Source: Bipolaris cookei
Taxonomy: Eukaryota > Ascomycota > Dothideomycetes > Pleosporales > Pleosporaceae
Reading direction: 5' to 3'
Length of the DNA stretch: 64,000 nucleotides
Assembly: GCA_002286855.1 (NCBI GenBank)
Contig: NRSV01000059.1
Location: 124,001 to 188,000, forward strand
Shown: piece by piece, positions 55,612-64,000 of the stretch
Position numbering within the stretch: the first letter of the stretch is position 1
Layout: each line of letters opens with the position of its first letter
Notes under the pieces: model-generated
What the model saw: only the letters and a program-made list of their open reading frames with translations
Told to the model about the DNA's origin: nothing
The model's database searches: none
Made by a program: the position numbers and the translations under genes

Positions 55612-56606
55612 ATGTCCGAGTCCAGATTGAGAGTCCCAGACAAGGTCAGGGAAGTCGCAAAAGAGGACTTTGACCAGTATAAGCAGCTGGCGTCAGATGC
55701 TGTCCGATCGGCGGCTTATCTCTATCCTTTCAAGGTGCGTATCCGGAACTCGGAACATGGAAGCAGTTGTAAAGATTAACACCAAGTCAGGGCATTGCCT
55801 ACTTCTTCACACATCGAGCGCTATGGAAACCCTTAGCTGCGAAGCTCCTCCCAACCGTTTCGCTCGGTTTGGGTGTCACTGTGATGATGTTCGCTGTCAC
55901 CTATGTCCCTCAAGCTGCACTTCTCACCCTCTTCAACGGTCCTCTCGCCATTGTCACCACTATTTTGCTTGTTCTCAGCGAGTCGTCCACCATATTCTCT
56001 GTGTTGAGCAAGAACTTTCTCATTGATGATGCCTTGATTGACACCTTTGACGGCACAATGGTCTGCCGAAACCAAACTGCGCTTGTGTCAAACGAGCGTC
56101 AGGTCAAGTCGGGAAGTGATCCCATTGGAAAGCTAGGCAAGCTGGTTAGCAAGCCATTTGCAAAGTTTACCCCTAAGGCCATCATTCGCTACTTCATGTA
56201 CCTGCCGCTCAACTTCATCCCCGTTGTTGGTACCTTTATCTTTGTCATCCTTCAAGGACGCAAGTTTGGTCCAACTGCACATGCCAGGTACTTCCAGCTC
56301 AAGCAGATGAAGAAGCAGGAGAAAGAGCGATTTATCGAGGAGCGCAAGGCTGCATACACCAGGTGAGTAGATCGACCCAACCAGGGAGGGATTCAACTAA
56401 CATCTTTAAGCTTTGGTGTTCCTGCCGTTCTTCTTGAGCTCGTACCCGTTGTCGGCATCTTCTTTTGCTTTACCAACACTGTCGGTGCTGCCCTTTGGGC
56501 TGCTGATATGGAACAGGGAGTACATCCCAGTGGAAGCAGTCAAGGAAGCACCACCGCTCCCAAGCTACGTCAACAGGCTGAGATTGCAAGAGAAAGGGAG
56601 TTGTGA
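55612..56606 (+). CDS. EI24/Rrt8-like multi-pass membrane protein
   Basis: Exons 55612-55734, 55791-56362 and 56411-56606 give 296 residues. Hydrophobic segments lie near residues 60-110 (LGLGVTVMMFAVTYVPQAAL, IVTTILLVLSESSTIF), near 190-215 (YLPLNFIPVVGTFIFVIL) and after the last intron (FGVPAVLLELVPVVGIFFCF). The loop GRKFGPTAHARYFQLKQM and the VPVVGIFF pattern fit the EI24 family, which includes yeast Rrt8 and the Lds proteins of lipid droplets and spore wall. Location and role here are inferred from family only. It is the last housekeeping gene before the AT-rich right-hand block. Confidence 0.75.
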
Positions 56607-57018
56607 GAAAGAAACCATCTCACAATACTGTACTAGTAATGATGATGATAATTAACGGTGTTCGGAGGTTATGTGCGCTATAGATCTGATGGGCAGTGCC
56701 AGTACCCTTAGTAGCCTCTGTAGGCGCAGGGGAGCTACTGGGCTAGCCATGAGTATACATAAGGGGGTTCGACATGGTTTAATAAAGCCCAGTATGTCTG
56801 GTGCTGTAGCTAGGATGCCAAAATAATTCTTAATGTATCCACATACGAAAGTACCAATACCCCGCTTGTGACCAGGCCTTGCTCCATTAAATCTCATCAC
56901 GTGCTTGTAAATTTGAATGAAGAAGTCCTTTTTTTGGCTTGATATTTCTAACATATGCATTTTCAGGGAAAAGGCTACGGAAAAAGAAGCCTTAAGAAAG
57001 AAAACAAGTATCGTGATA

Positions 57019-57290
57019 CAGTACTAACTCAAAAGTCTGTTCGCACCAGCGTCTGGGCGCACCAACACCACTTTTTTGCCCAACTTCAACACCATGCAAC
57101 TCCACCAAACCATGTTCGATCTTTGAATTAAGATAAGATAATTACTGCTGCTATTGTTAATATCTTGTCTGGTACCCCTTTGCCTGTATTACGGCCCGGA
57201 TTCATTGCGGCATACTCAAGATTAGACTAGCTATCAGAGTATCTGGTATTGCGAACCATACTTACGCGAACGAACTTCTGATAGGTGACT
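57019..57290 (-). mobile_element. Tc1-type element relic, right end
   Basis: TA (57017-57018) precedes CAGTACTAACTC, then CAAAAGTCTGTTC and CACCACTTTTTTGCCCAA. The next stretch matches the inverted right end of the Tc1 element at 2370-3774 (ATGCAACTCCACCAAAC). Further in, GCGGCATACTCAAGATTAG matches the inverted 3' coding end (SMPRR region). Coding potential is lost. The opposite end was not found, so it is truncated or too decayed. Confidence 0.7.
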
Positions 57291-58349
57291 GTAATTTCAC
57301 AACCTGAGCTTCTCCTGCTATTCAGCAGAGAGATGAAGAATCTTATCGGCTTTCTCGGTTCGTTTCTTTAGCCTTTCGAGCCAGGCTTCGAGCCCTATAC
57401 TCTTGACATACGTCTGGGTGTATTCCTAGAACAGGTGGCCTCAGTGCCACTTTCATGAACCCAGAGGATATTCCTACTCGATACGAACAGCTTAGGAGTT
57501 TGCTTGGCTCTAGTTCTTAAACTGCCCGATTATTGGGAGCCGCACCTATGCGTGAGGATGGGCAGAGGTCGTCTTTTCTGGCCTCAACCACGAATTTGCA
57601 GAGCGGTCCTACATACCAAGAAGATTGCCGAAGCCGTGCTTTTTCGCCATCGATACGGGACCTTAAACGGTTGTTAATGTCTTCCATTTGCGATCCGCAA
57701 TGATGGTTATCATGAATATATGTCTCTCGCCTTCGGTGCTAGCATTGCCTGTCGATTGGAACGCTGGTAAATAGCCATGCATACAGTAATTTCGCCCCTG
57801 CACATATCGGTGTCGTCTGTGGATGAAGAGAAACGTATAGCATATCGTTGCATACTTCAGTGCTTATGTCAAGCGGTGGATCTGGTACCGCATATGCTTG
57901 TTGCTGAGCGAGATGCTCCTTTTCGACAACTCTAGCATTCGAATGATCACATCCCTCTCGTTGGCCACTTTGGGTATTGCTAATGGCATCTACCTCTAGG
58001 TGTTGTAACGACAGTCCTGGAAACGACGATCATACTGAGTTGAGCTGGATGAGGGCGGCAGATTACGACACTCAAAACAGTTTCGCATTCGGACGTCACT
58101 CGTCTAACATGTCGCCATATAGAACCGTATATTGGGGAACTGCAGTTTGCGCCATATTCAATTCCGCATAAGTCGACTCCACGTCAGAGGAACATCCCCC
58201 CAAGATAATATAGTCCGTCTTCACCAGTAGCTGGAAGAATGTATAGTGCAACCGCGTTGGTGATTGTAGAGTTCTTGGTTAGATCACCGTATCAACATAT
58301 AGTGGTCTTCATATCATTTTGTTCCGCGAAGTGGTTCCCTCCCCCAGTA

Positions 58350-58376
58350 CATATATATATATATATATATATATAA
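58350..58376. repeat. (AT)n microsatellite
   Basis: About twelve uninterrupted AT units in an AT-rich region. Confidence 0.95.
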
Positions 58377-58448
58377 AATAAACGCAGGGTCCCTGCGGAA
58401 TCCTACTTGGTTTCAGGTCTTGTGAAACCTGACATAAATTCCGCCTTC

Positions 58449-59063
58449 TCAAGGCGACCGCAAGTCCATGATTTGGTATAGGCTGTCAGCAGCTAAATCC
58501 CGAACTGAAAATGGGCGGCTGGAGGAAAGAAATTCACAAAGCTTAGCTTCTTTAATTCTTTTTATAATAGTTCTTATGAGTGCCACAATACTATTCTTGT
58601 TGAAATATTTAATAATCTTATTAAGCCAGAAGGGTGGAAGCGATTCACGGAGCGCTGTTATGAGACAGGTAATTGTCTTTCCAAGAACAGTTGTGTGAGG
58701 TAGAGAGACAGAAGCCCAGTTCCATTTGTTGAAGCTTGGCTGACCAGAGAGAGCTGAATACCAAATTTCCATAAAACTCATGGTCGTATATCGAGGGACT
58801 GACGTACTGGGTATATTGGGAGTCTTGAGGCCAATCCTGCGACCATCAATCCAGTCGATCTTTCAGCCTCGCTGAATTTCCCACAGGTGATCTGACCTAA
58901 CTAATCGAGCCTCTGTGGTGTTGCTTGCCTTCACGATATAGAACATGTCATGGAACACGTTCTTTGTAGTGTCGTCCCCATACACCACCGTCATAACGCG
59001 TGATGGTGTGTAGCGCTTGTGGATCCCTACCCCACCTCGTTCAATGTGGTATGGACACCCCAC
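58449..59063 (-). pseudogene. Unidentified reading frame with one stop
   Basis: On the minus strand the frame from 59063 runs to a TGA at 58863-58865 and goes on in the same frame, through RYTTMSFMEIWYSALSG, to 58449. About 205 codons are read with one stop. Residues such as GCPYHIERGGVGIHKRYT and VVYGDDTTKNVFHDMFYIV look protein-like rather than random. No domain was recognised, and the upstream start is not certain. It could be a fragment of a broken accessory gene. Confidence 0.35.
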
Positions 59064-61024
59064 AAACGTGCTGCTCTTGAAGAGAGTTTAACTTGTATCT
59101 GTAGCCAGGCGACGGGTGAACTTTAGCTTAGAAAGGCTTATGCCCTTCTTCGGTCGGCCATGCTGTGCAGCGTGGCGTTGAACCTCTTTTTCGCGAACGA
59201 ACACGACCATGAGATCGACCCACATTTCGCATTCGAAGGACTCTGATACATCAGAGTCCAGTTCAAGCTCTTCGCTGGCCTTGAAGGCCTTCGTCGCTTT
59301 TCGGCTTGTACGCTGAAGATCAATGTACTGGCAAGTCGAAATATACTGTCTTGGTCTAATCCCACCAAGTTGTGTATAACAGGCCCCCGGAATTTTCCAG
59401 GTCTCAATAGACGTATTTTGACGGAATTTGAAAAAATCCAGTCAGTAGACTCGTGTGGAGCGACTTGGGGCGAACAGGAATAGGTCCTCTGTAATGTTCA
59501 AGTCTGCGGGCACCGGGACTTCTGGGATGTTGGGTGGAGAAACGAAGGGAAGCAGTCTGATATTCTGTGATGTCGCAGTTCAAGATCACCATGTAGTGTT
59601 TGAGACATAAAATTTCAGGTGCAATACAACGTATGTAGTAGGAAATATATAAAGCAGGTAATGACTGTTTACCTATGGGGTGGGGGTGCAGAAAGATTTG
59701 TAGAGGTAGAGTTCGATGCTTTATATACCCAGCGGAATAATTGAAGAAGACGCGCACGTGAAGATATTTACTTCATTAGATCACTACAAACGCAAAAGCA
59801 TTTCCCATAGGCTCCCTCATGTGTTGTCGATCTACTATTGCCTTTTTGACATTCTTATAAGCTTAGAACTGATCTAGGAGAGTTACAGGCTCTTGATTAT
59901 GTTCTGAGTTAGTTAATAATACCCAGAAGCGTTGAAAATCTAGCGAAACATGTTTTAGGCAGGATTTTCATTGACCAAACAGCCCCCCAGCTAGTTGGAA
60001 ACGATAACATAGGCCGATATTCATATTGAGAGCAGAACAGGTAGCAGTCTCGGGGTGTACAAATGTGACGCTTAGACTTTCTCACCGCTTGAACTACACA
60101 TGGTTGTGGTCAGTGATCTCGGGTTCACACAGCACATAGCCAGATGACCAGAACAAACAAAGAGCGATGGCACAAAGGCCTGCCAGTGTTTCTTTGAAGT
60201 CTCAACAAGTTCCCGAAGTTTTTTACAGAACCACTTTCCGTTTCCTCAGATGCACAAATCGTGTTTGTCTAACTGGAGAGCAATACGCTCCTTTACATAT
60301 GCTATACTCTTTGTTATCTCCAACTGCTCACTTAATTCATGAGTCAGCCGACTCTGAGATACACGCGGAGTCGCCTATCTTGACGCCCGCGATGCCCATA
60401 TTAGTAGTTAAAGTGTTCTATTCATAGCACTACTTTCTCCATCTCTTGACAATCAAGACACTAACATCTTCGCCATGACTCCCTACATTTACAGCAATAA
60501 TCCTCTAGAAATGATATTAAAAAAGATCATGCTGTAATAGATGCAATCGTGAAGTTGAGGGGAAACTAACCCCGCGCTCACACCCTTACATACCTGGGCA
60601 CGGAAATGACTCTTCAATGTTGCTAATGCATTCTTTATCATTTTTGTATTTTGACTATCTCGGCATGGCGTGCGGAAGGGGTGTAAGACTGTTGTTTTCC
60701 ATCCGTGCGGTAGTGCCAAGCCGAGTTAAGGATATCGATTATATAACGTGAGGCCTGACAATGAGACCTGGCCAGCACCATATTTGTGCGAATATGTTAA
60801 AATTAATGAGACCATTATGATACATACGACCATAGAAAACTGAGAGCAAGGATCCCCGTTTGATCATCCCTATTTAAGCAGTTTATCGGCGGATTAGTAG
60901 TCAGGTGGGTGACCACTGGCGAATCCCCGCTGTCGTATGTTTTTGCAATTCTTTTATTTTTTGCTCACTGGTATGTCACGTATGGAATGGCTTGGCATTA
61001 CAAATTAATTCCTATGCACATATA

Positions 61025-62833
61025 ACGTGGTTCACAAGCGAGCGAGCACTTCCCACCACCACGTCGACGTCAACACAACAACGCATTATGTCTCAACCAC
61101 GCAGCTCTCAATTGACTTATAACGAATCCGATATTCAACTTGCTCTTTTTGATATTAACTCCCAATGTGTTCGAAGTGTAAGACGTGCTGCAGAGATATA
61201 TAACGTCCCCCGAACAACTTTATCTCACCGACGCGCTGGAAGACGCCCTCGACACGACTGCGAACCAAAATCAAAGCGCCTGAATAAGCTAGAAGAGGAA
61301 GCTATAGTTGAGCGTATTCTTGAAGAGTATGCGCGAGGATTTGCGCCTACAAAGGCTGATGTTCGAGCAATGGCTGATAAACTATTGCATGAGCGGGAGA
61401 GCAACCCTGTTGGTAAGAACTGGGTTGACAACTTTGTTAAGAGGACTCCTGAGCTCCGTATGCGCTGGAGCCGTCCTTATGGTCACCAGCAAGCCGCCTG
61501 CGAGGATCCGGCGGCTATCCAGCGCTGGTTCGATCTAGTCAAGGCGACAAAACAGAAGTGGGGTATTGTGGACGACGATATCTACAACTTTGATGAAACT
61601 GGCTTTATGATGGGCAAGATTTTATCACAGCTAGTTACCACAGGCTCTGAAGGATATAGCAAAAAGAAGCGGATACAGCCAGGTAACCGTGAGTGGGTTA
61701 CTGTGATCCAAGGCGTGGGCGCGTCGGGTCGCCGGCTACCACCCTTCGTTGTCTTTGCGGGCAAGGAGCTTATCAACGTCTGGTTTGAAAACCTACCTAC
61801 CGACTGGGTTCTTGAAGTCAGTCCCAATGGCTGGAAGAACAATCAGCTTGCTCTTGCGTGGTTAGAGCACTTTGATACCCATACAAAGAGCTGCACTGTA
61901 GGTGGGTATCGACTGCTTATTATCGACGGCCACGAGAGTCATTGCTCGGTCGATTTTCAAGACCTTTGCAAGGAGAAGAATATCATTCTTCTCTGCATGC
62001 CTGTACACTCGTCTCATCTGTTGCAGCCTCTTGATGTGGCCTGCTTCTCGCCGTTGAAGCGCAAGTATGGTGACGCTGTTTCGGACTTGGCACGCAACCG
62101 CACCCACTATATCAGCAAGGAGACCTTCCTACTAGCCTTTAAGACTGCTTTTGAGCAGTCTATCACAAAGGATAATATCCAAACTGGCTTTAGAGGCGCT
62201 GGTCTAGTCCCACATAACCCACAGGCTGTGTTATCAAAGCTTGATGTGGTGGTGCAGACGTCAACACAATCACCACAACGGGTAGATGCCTGGGAAGCGC
62301 AGACACCACGTAACGCGCGCAGAGTCGAGGCTCAAAGTACTCTTATTCGACAGAGAGTAAGAAATCGCCGTGGATCTTCTGCAAATTCACTCGACAAGCA
62401 GGTTACGCAGCTGAGTAAGGGAGCTCAGCAAATGGCACATAAAATGACGCTAATGGAGAAAATGGCTACCCTTCAAGAGACTCTAGGCGAATCAAATAAG
62501 CGTAAGAGCCGCAAGCGGCGATACGTACGGATAGAAGAGACCCTTACTATGGAAGAGGTACAAGAAGTATTAGCTGAACAGGCTAGTAGCAGTCGTGGTG
62601 ATAGAGAGAGTGCGTCGAAGAGGGTGCGAGGAGAGAGGCGGTGCGGGCGTTGCAAGCAGACTGGACACAACGCTCGTACCTGCGCAGTTGAGATAGATAG
62701 TGCAAGTAACATCGGTGATTCTAATAATTAATTTAGTATATTGCAATAGCTTATTGACTGTGATAAAAGTGCGTGATAATGTGTTGACGTCGACGCGCTG
62801 GTGGGGAGGTGCTCGCTCGTTTGTGAACCACGT
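61025..62833 (+). mobile_element. Complete pogo/Fot1-like transposon, family C
   Basis: TA (61023-61024) and TA (62834-62835) flank ACGT ends. The inverted repeats are about 52 bp with few differences (ACGTGGTTCACAAGCGAGCG on the left, one change on the right). One 17-bp motif copy starts 8 bp in (CACAAGCGAGCGAGCAC); a second is not evident. It carries an uninterrupted transposase, so it could be autonomous. Length 1809 bp. Confidence 0.92.
61088..62731 (+). CDS. Pogo/Fot1-type DDE transposase, apparently intact
   Basis: ATG 61088 gives 547 residues; upstream in-frame codons run into the inverted repeat and were excluded. Domains in order: Psq helix-turn-helix (VRRAAEIYNVPRTTLSHRRA), CENP-B-type domain to WFDLVKATK, then the DDE core with FDETGFMM, LLIIDGHESH and LLQPLDVACFSPLKRKYG. 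The second and third Asp are 35 residues apart (DD35D, as in Fot1). A coiled coil (VTQLSKGAQQMAHKM) and basic KRKSRKRR follow. A zinc knuckle CGRCKQTGHNARTC comes close to the C-terminus. The family cuts and pastes at TA targets. Confidence 0.93.
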   Translation: MSQPRSSQLTYNESDIQLALFDINSQCVRSVRRAAEIYNVPRTTLSHRRAGRRPRHDCEPKSKRLNKLEEEAIVERILEEYARGFAPTKADVRAMADKLLHERESNPVGKNWVDNFVKRTPELRMRWSRPYGHQQAACEDPAAIQRWFDLVKATKQKWGIVDDDIYNFDETGFMMGKILSQLVTTGSEGYSKKKRIQPGNREWVTVIQGVGASGRRLPPFVVFAGKELINVWFENLPTDWVLEVSPNGWKNNQLALAWLEHFDTHTKSCTVGGYRLLIIDGHESHCSVDFQDLCKEKNIILLCMPVHSSHLLQPLDVACFSPLKRKYGDAVSDLARNRTHYISKETFLLAFKTAFEQSITKDNIQTGFRGAGLVPHNPQAVLSKLDVVVQTSTQSPQRVDAWEAQTPRNARRVEAQSTLIRQRVRNRRGSSANSLDKQVTQLSKGAQQMAHKMTLMEKMATLQETLGESNKRKSRKRRYVRIEETLTMEEVQEVLAEQASSSRGDRESASKRVRGERRCGRCKQTGHNARTCAVEIDSASNIGDSNN

Positions 62834-63190
62834 TAGATAATATTCTAGGAGCTGATAACAGCTAGCATATAGCTCAACACAGGTAAATGATGCACTCATG
62901 TTTACCAAATAATACGATAACACTAGTGTCACACGTATATACTAGTCAACTCCAGATACTGCCAATGCAGTATACTGTACCTTTTTGGGCATGTGGTAGC
63001 CTAAGTGGAGCTGAGCCAGGTATCATCACAACTAGTTACTTCAATGGAGTGAGATAGCCTGCTCCGTATCACTTCATCTAAAAACGGAGAAGGCGGAAAA
63101 CGACGCTAGACCAGCTTGGTCCACCTCCGTCCCTAACTCCGCATTCACATTTAACTGAATGCCTAGGTACTGCACTTTTCCACCGCCAAC
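62834..63190. other. Spacer before the last gene
   Basis: No gene seen; it contains the promoter region of the gene starting at 63191. Confidence 0.5.
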
Positions 63191-64000
63191 ATGGCAACCT
63201 CTGGTGTGAATCTGGCCGTTACCAAAGACGGGGAGACTTACAACAAGTTATCGCGACCCGACGATTACCTCATATCGACACAGCCTCCTCCACCATCCGC
63301 GTCTGTTGTACCAGCTCTAGCAATTCCTGGCAGCAAGAGAAAGTACGAGCAGGAAAACGCGTCGGAAACGAAGCGCGCAAAAACTGATCGCAACAATTCT
63401 CGTTCCAAGGGGAAATCACGTGCCAATGAACAGTTCCGGGAGCCAGGCGTACGATCGGTACTTCCAGGACTTGAGGGAGAAGAGCATTTGACGGACGAGT
63501 CGATAGATGAGGCAGTGGCATACCTTCGAAGTGTCAGGTAATTATTTCAGGTTGCGACATTTGCGCACATGCTCTAAGAGAAACAAGGAGCTATTACTTA
63601 CATCTTAAATCAGGTCTGAAGCCTCAGCAATACCCACCCTCCTCGTAGCCTCGACCGACGTGCACAGCGCCAGCAGTGATCATGGCAATGACAGCCGCAA
63701 TTCCAATAAATCGACCATAGGCACACAACGTGCTGTATACAACGATGGTACATGGGTTGCTCTAGAAAGCGATAGTGAGGGCGCATCAGAGTACTGGGAT
63801 GGAGATGTAGAGAATCTTGACCCGCAGGAGAGCTGTCAATGGGCACTCATTCGGCGATTCTGCACTCTCCGCAGCAGACTCTCTGCGATCAGGGGACGTA
63901 AGCCGCCTTCGGGGAAAACAACAGGTCCCCGAAAACCCAAACACAGTGATCAGTCTGGAAAGCACTATTGGGCGGAAGCCATTGGTCGCGACTATCCTGC
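63191..64000 (+). CDS. Unidentified gene, 5' part only
   Basis: Exon 1 (63191-63537) starts MATSGVNLAVTKDGETYNKL. A 76-bp intron (63538-63613, GTAATT...CAG) leads to exon 2, which is open to the window edge. The protein is basic early (KRKYEQENASETKRAKTD) and acidic later (ALESDSEGASEYWDGDVENL), with a KPPSGKTTGPRKPK stretch. This composition suggests a nuclear or chromatin-related protein, but no domain was recognised. The 3' part lies outside the window. Confidence 0.6.

Larger units (their letters stand above)
57291..61024. other. AT-rich gene-poor stretch
   Basis: About 3.7 kb with no supported gene. It holds an (AT)n tract at 58350-58376, a small inverted repeat GGTTTCAGG...CCTGAAACC-like near 58410-58434, and an unidentified broken frame at 58449-59063. 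The start of the region may be the rest of the decayed Tc1 element. Confidence 0.45.

Noticed and set aside
60905..61087. Upstream extension of the intact transposase frame
   Set aside because: It would translate the inverted repeat and host flank; alignment with other copies supports the ATG at 61088.

Overview
The window looks like a nuclear scaffold from a filamentous ascomycete, most likely a Dothideomycete of the Pleosporales type. This rests on short GT-AG introns (45-97 bp), single-copy orthologues of ascomycete genes, pogo/Fot1 and Tc1-type transposons, and GC-rich gene blocks alternating with AT-rich repeat-bearing blocks. The species is inferred, not shown. There is one 718-base run of N (8256-8973) and a single N near 19439; both lie inside copies of the same transposon.

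Layout. 1-9562 is a pile of transposons: the right end of one pogo element, a decayed LTR retrotransposon, a pogo element split by a Tc1-type element, a reverse-strand pogo pseudogene, a foldback MITE and a gapped pogo element (A1). 9737-16146 holds a PH-domain protein, an intron-bearing tRNA-Cys and the copper chaperone SCO1. 16822-20063 holds an inverted-duplicate pogo derivative (B) and a second copy (A2) of the gapped element in opposite orientation. 20.7-36.5 kb is a gene-poor, AT-rich accessory block. It carries mostly broken genes: a small secreted protein, a terpene synthase, a double-retropepsin protein, a DUF6594 protein and a Baeyer-Villiger-type monooxygenase. One apparently intact MFS transporter sits among them.

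37.1-56.6 kb is a compact, intact housekeeping block: PDCD5-like, VMA22-like, SURF1/Shy1, CENP-T, CMS1, Rac GTPase, a UBX protein, an Arb2-domain protein, a UFL1-like protein, a repetitive hydrophilic protein and an EI24-like membrane protein. Several pairs are convergent or divergent with under 210 bp between coding ends. 57-60.9 kb is again gene-poor with a Tc1 relic. 61025-62833 is an apparently complete pogo element with an uninterrupted transposase. A partial unidentified gene runs off the right edge.

The most notable signal is a shared architecture at the ends of the pogo-like elements. Each starts ACGT beside a TA target. Exactly 8 bp in comes a 17-bp motif (roughly SAYMASYRAGC, then four variable bases, then usually CA), in most families followed at once by a second copy. 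The surrounding sequence differs between families. The intact and C-terminal transposase copies also end in a coiled coil and a CCHC zinc knuckle. SCO1 and SURF1 both serve cytochrome c oxidase assembly but sit 23 kb apart with no sign of linkage. The terpene synthase, transporter and monooxygenase may be remnants of a lost metabolite cluster.
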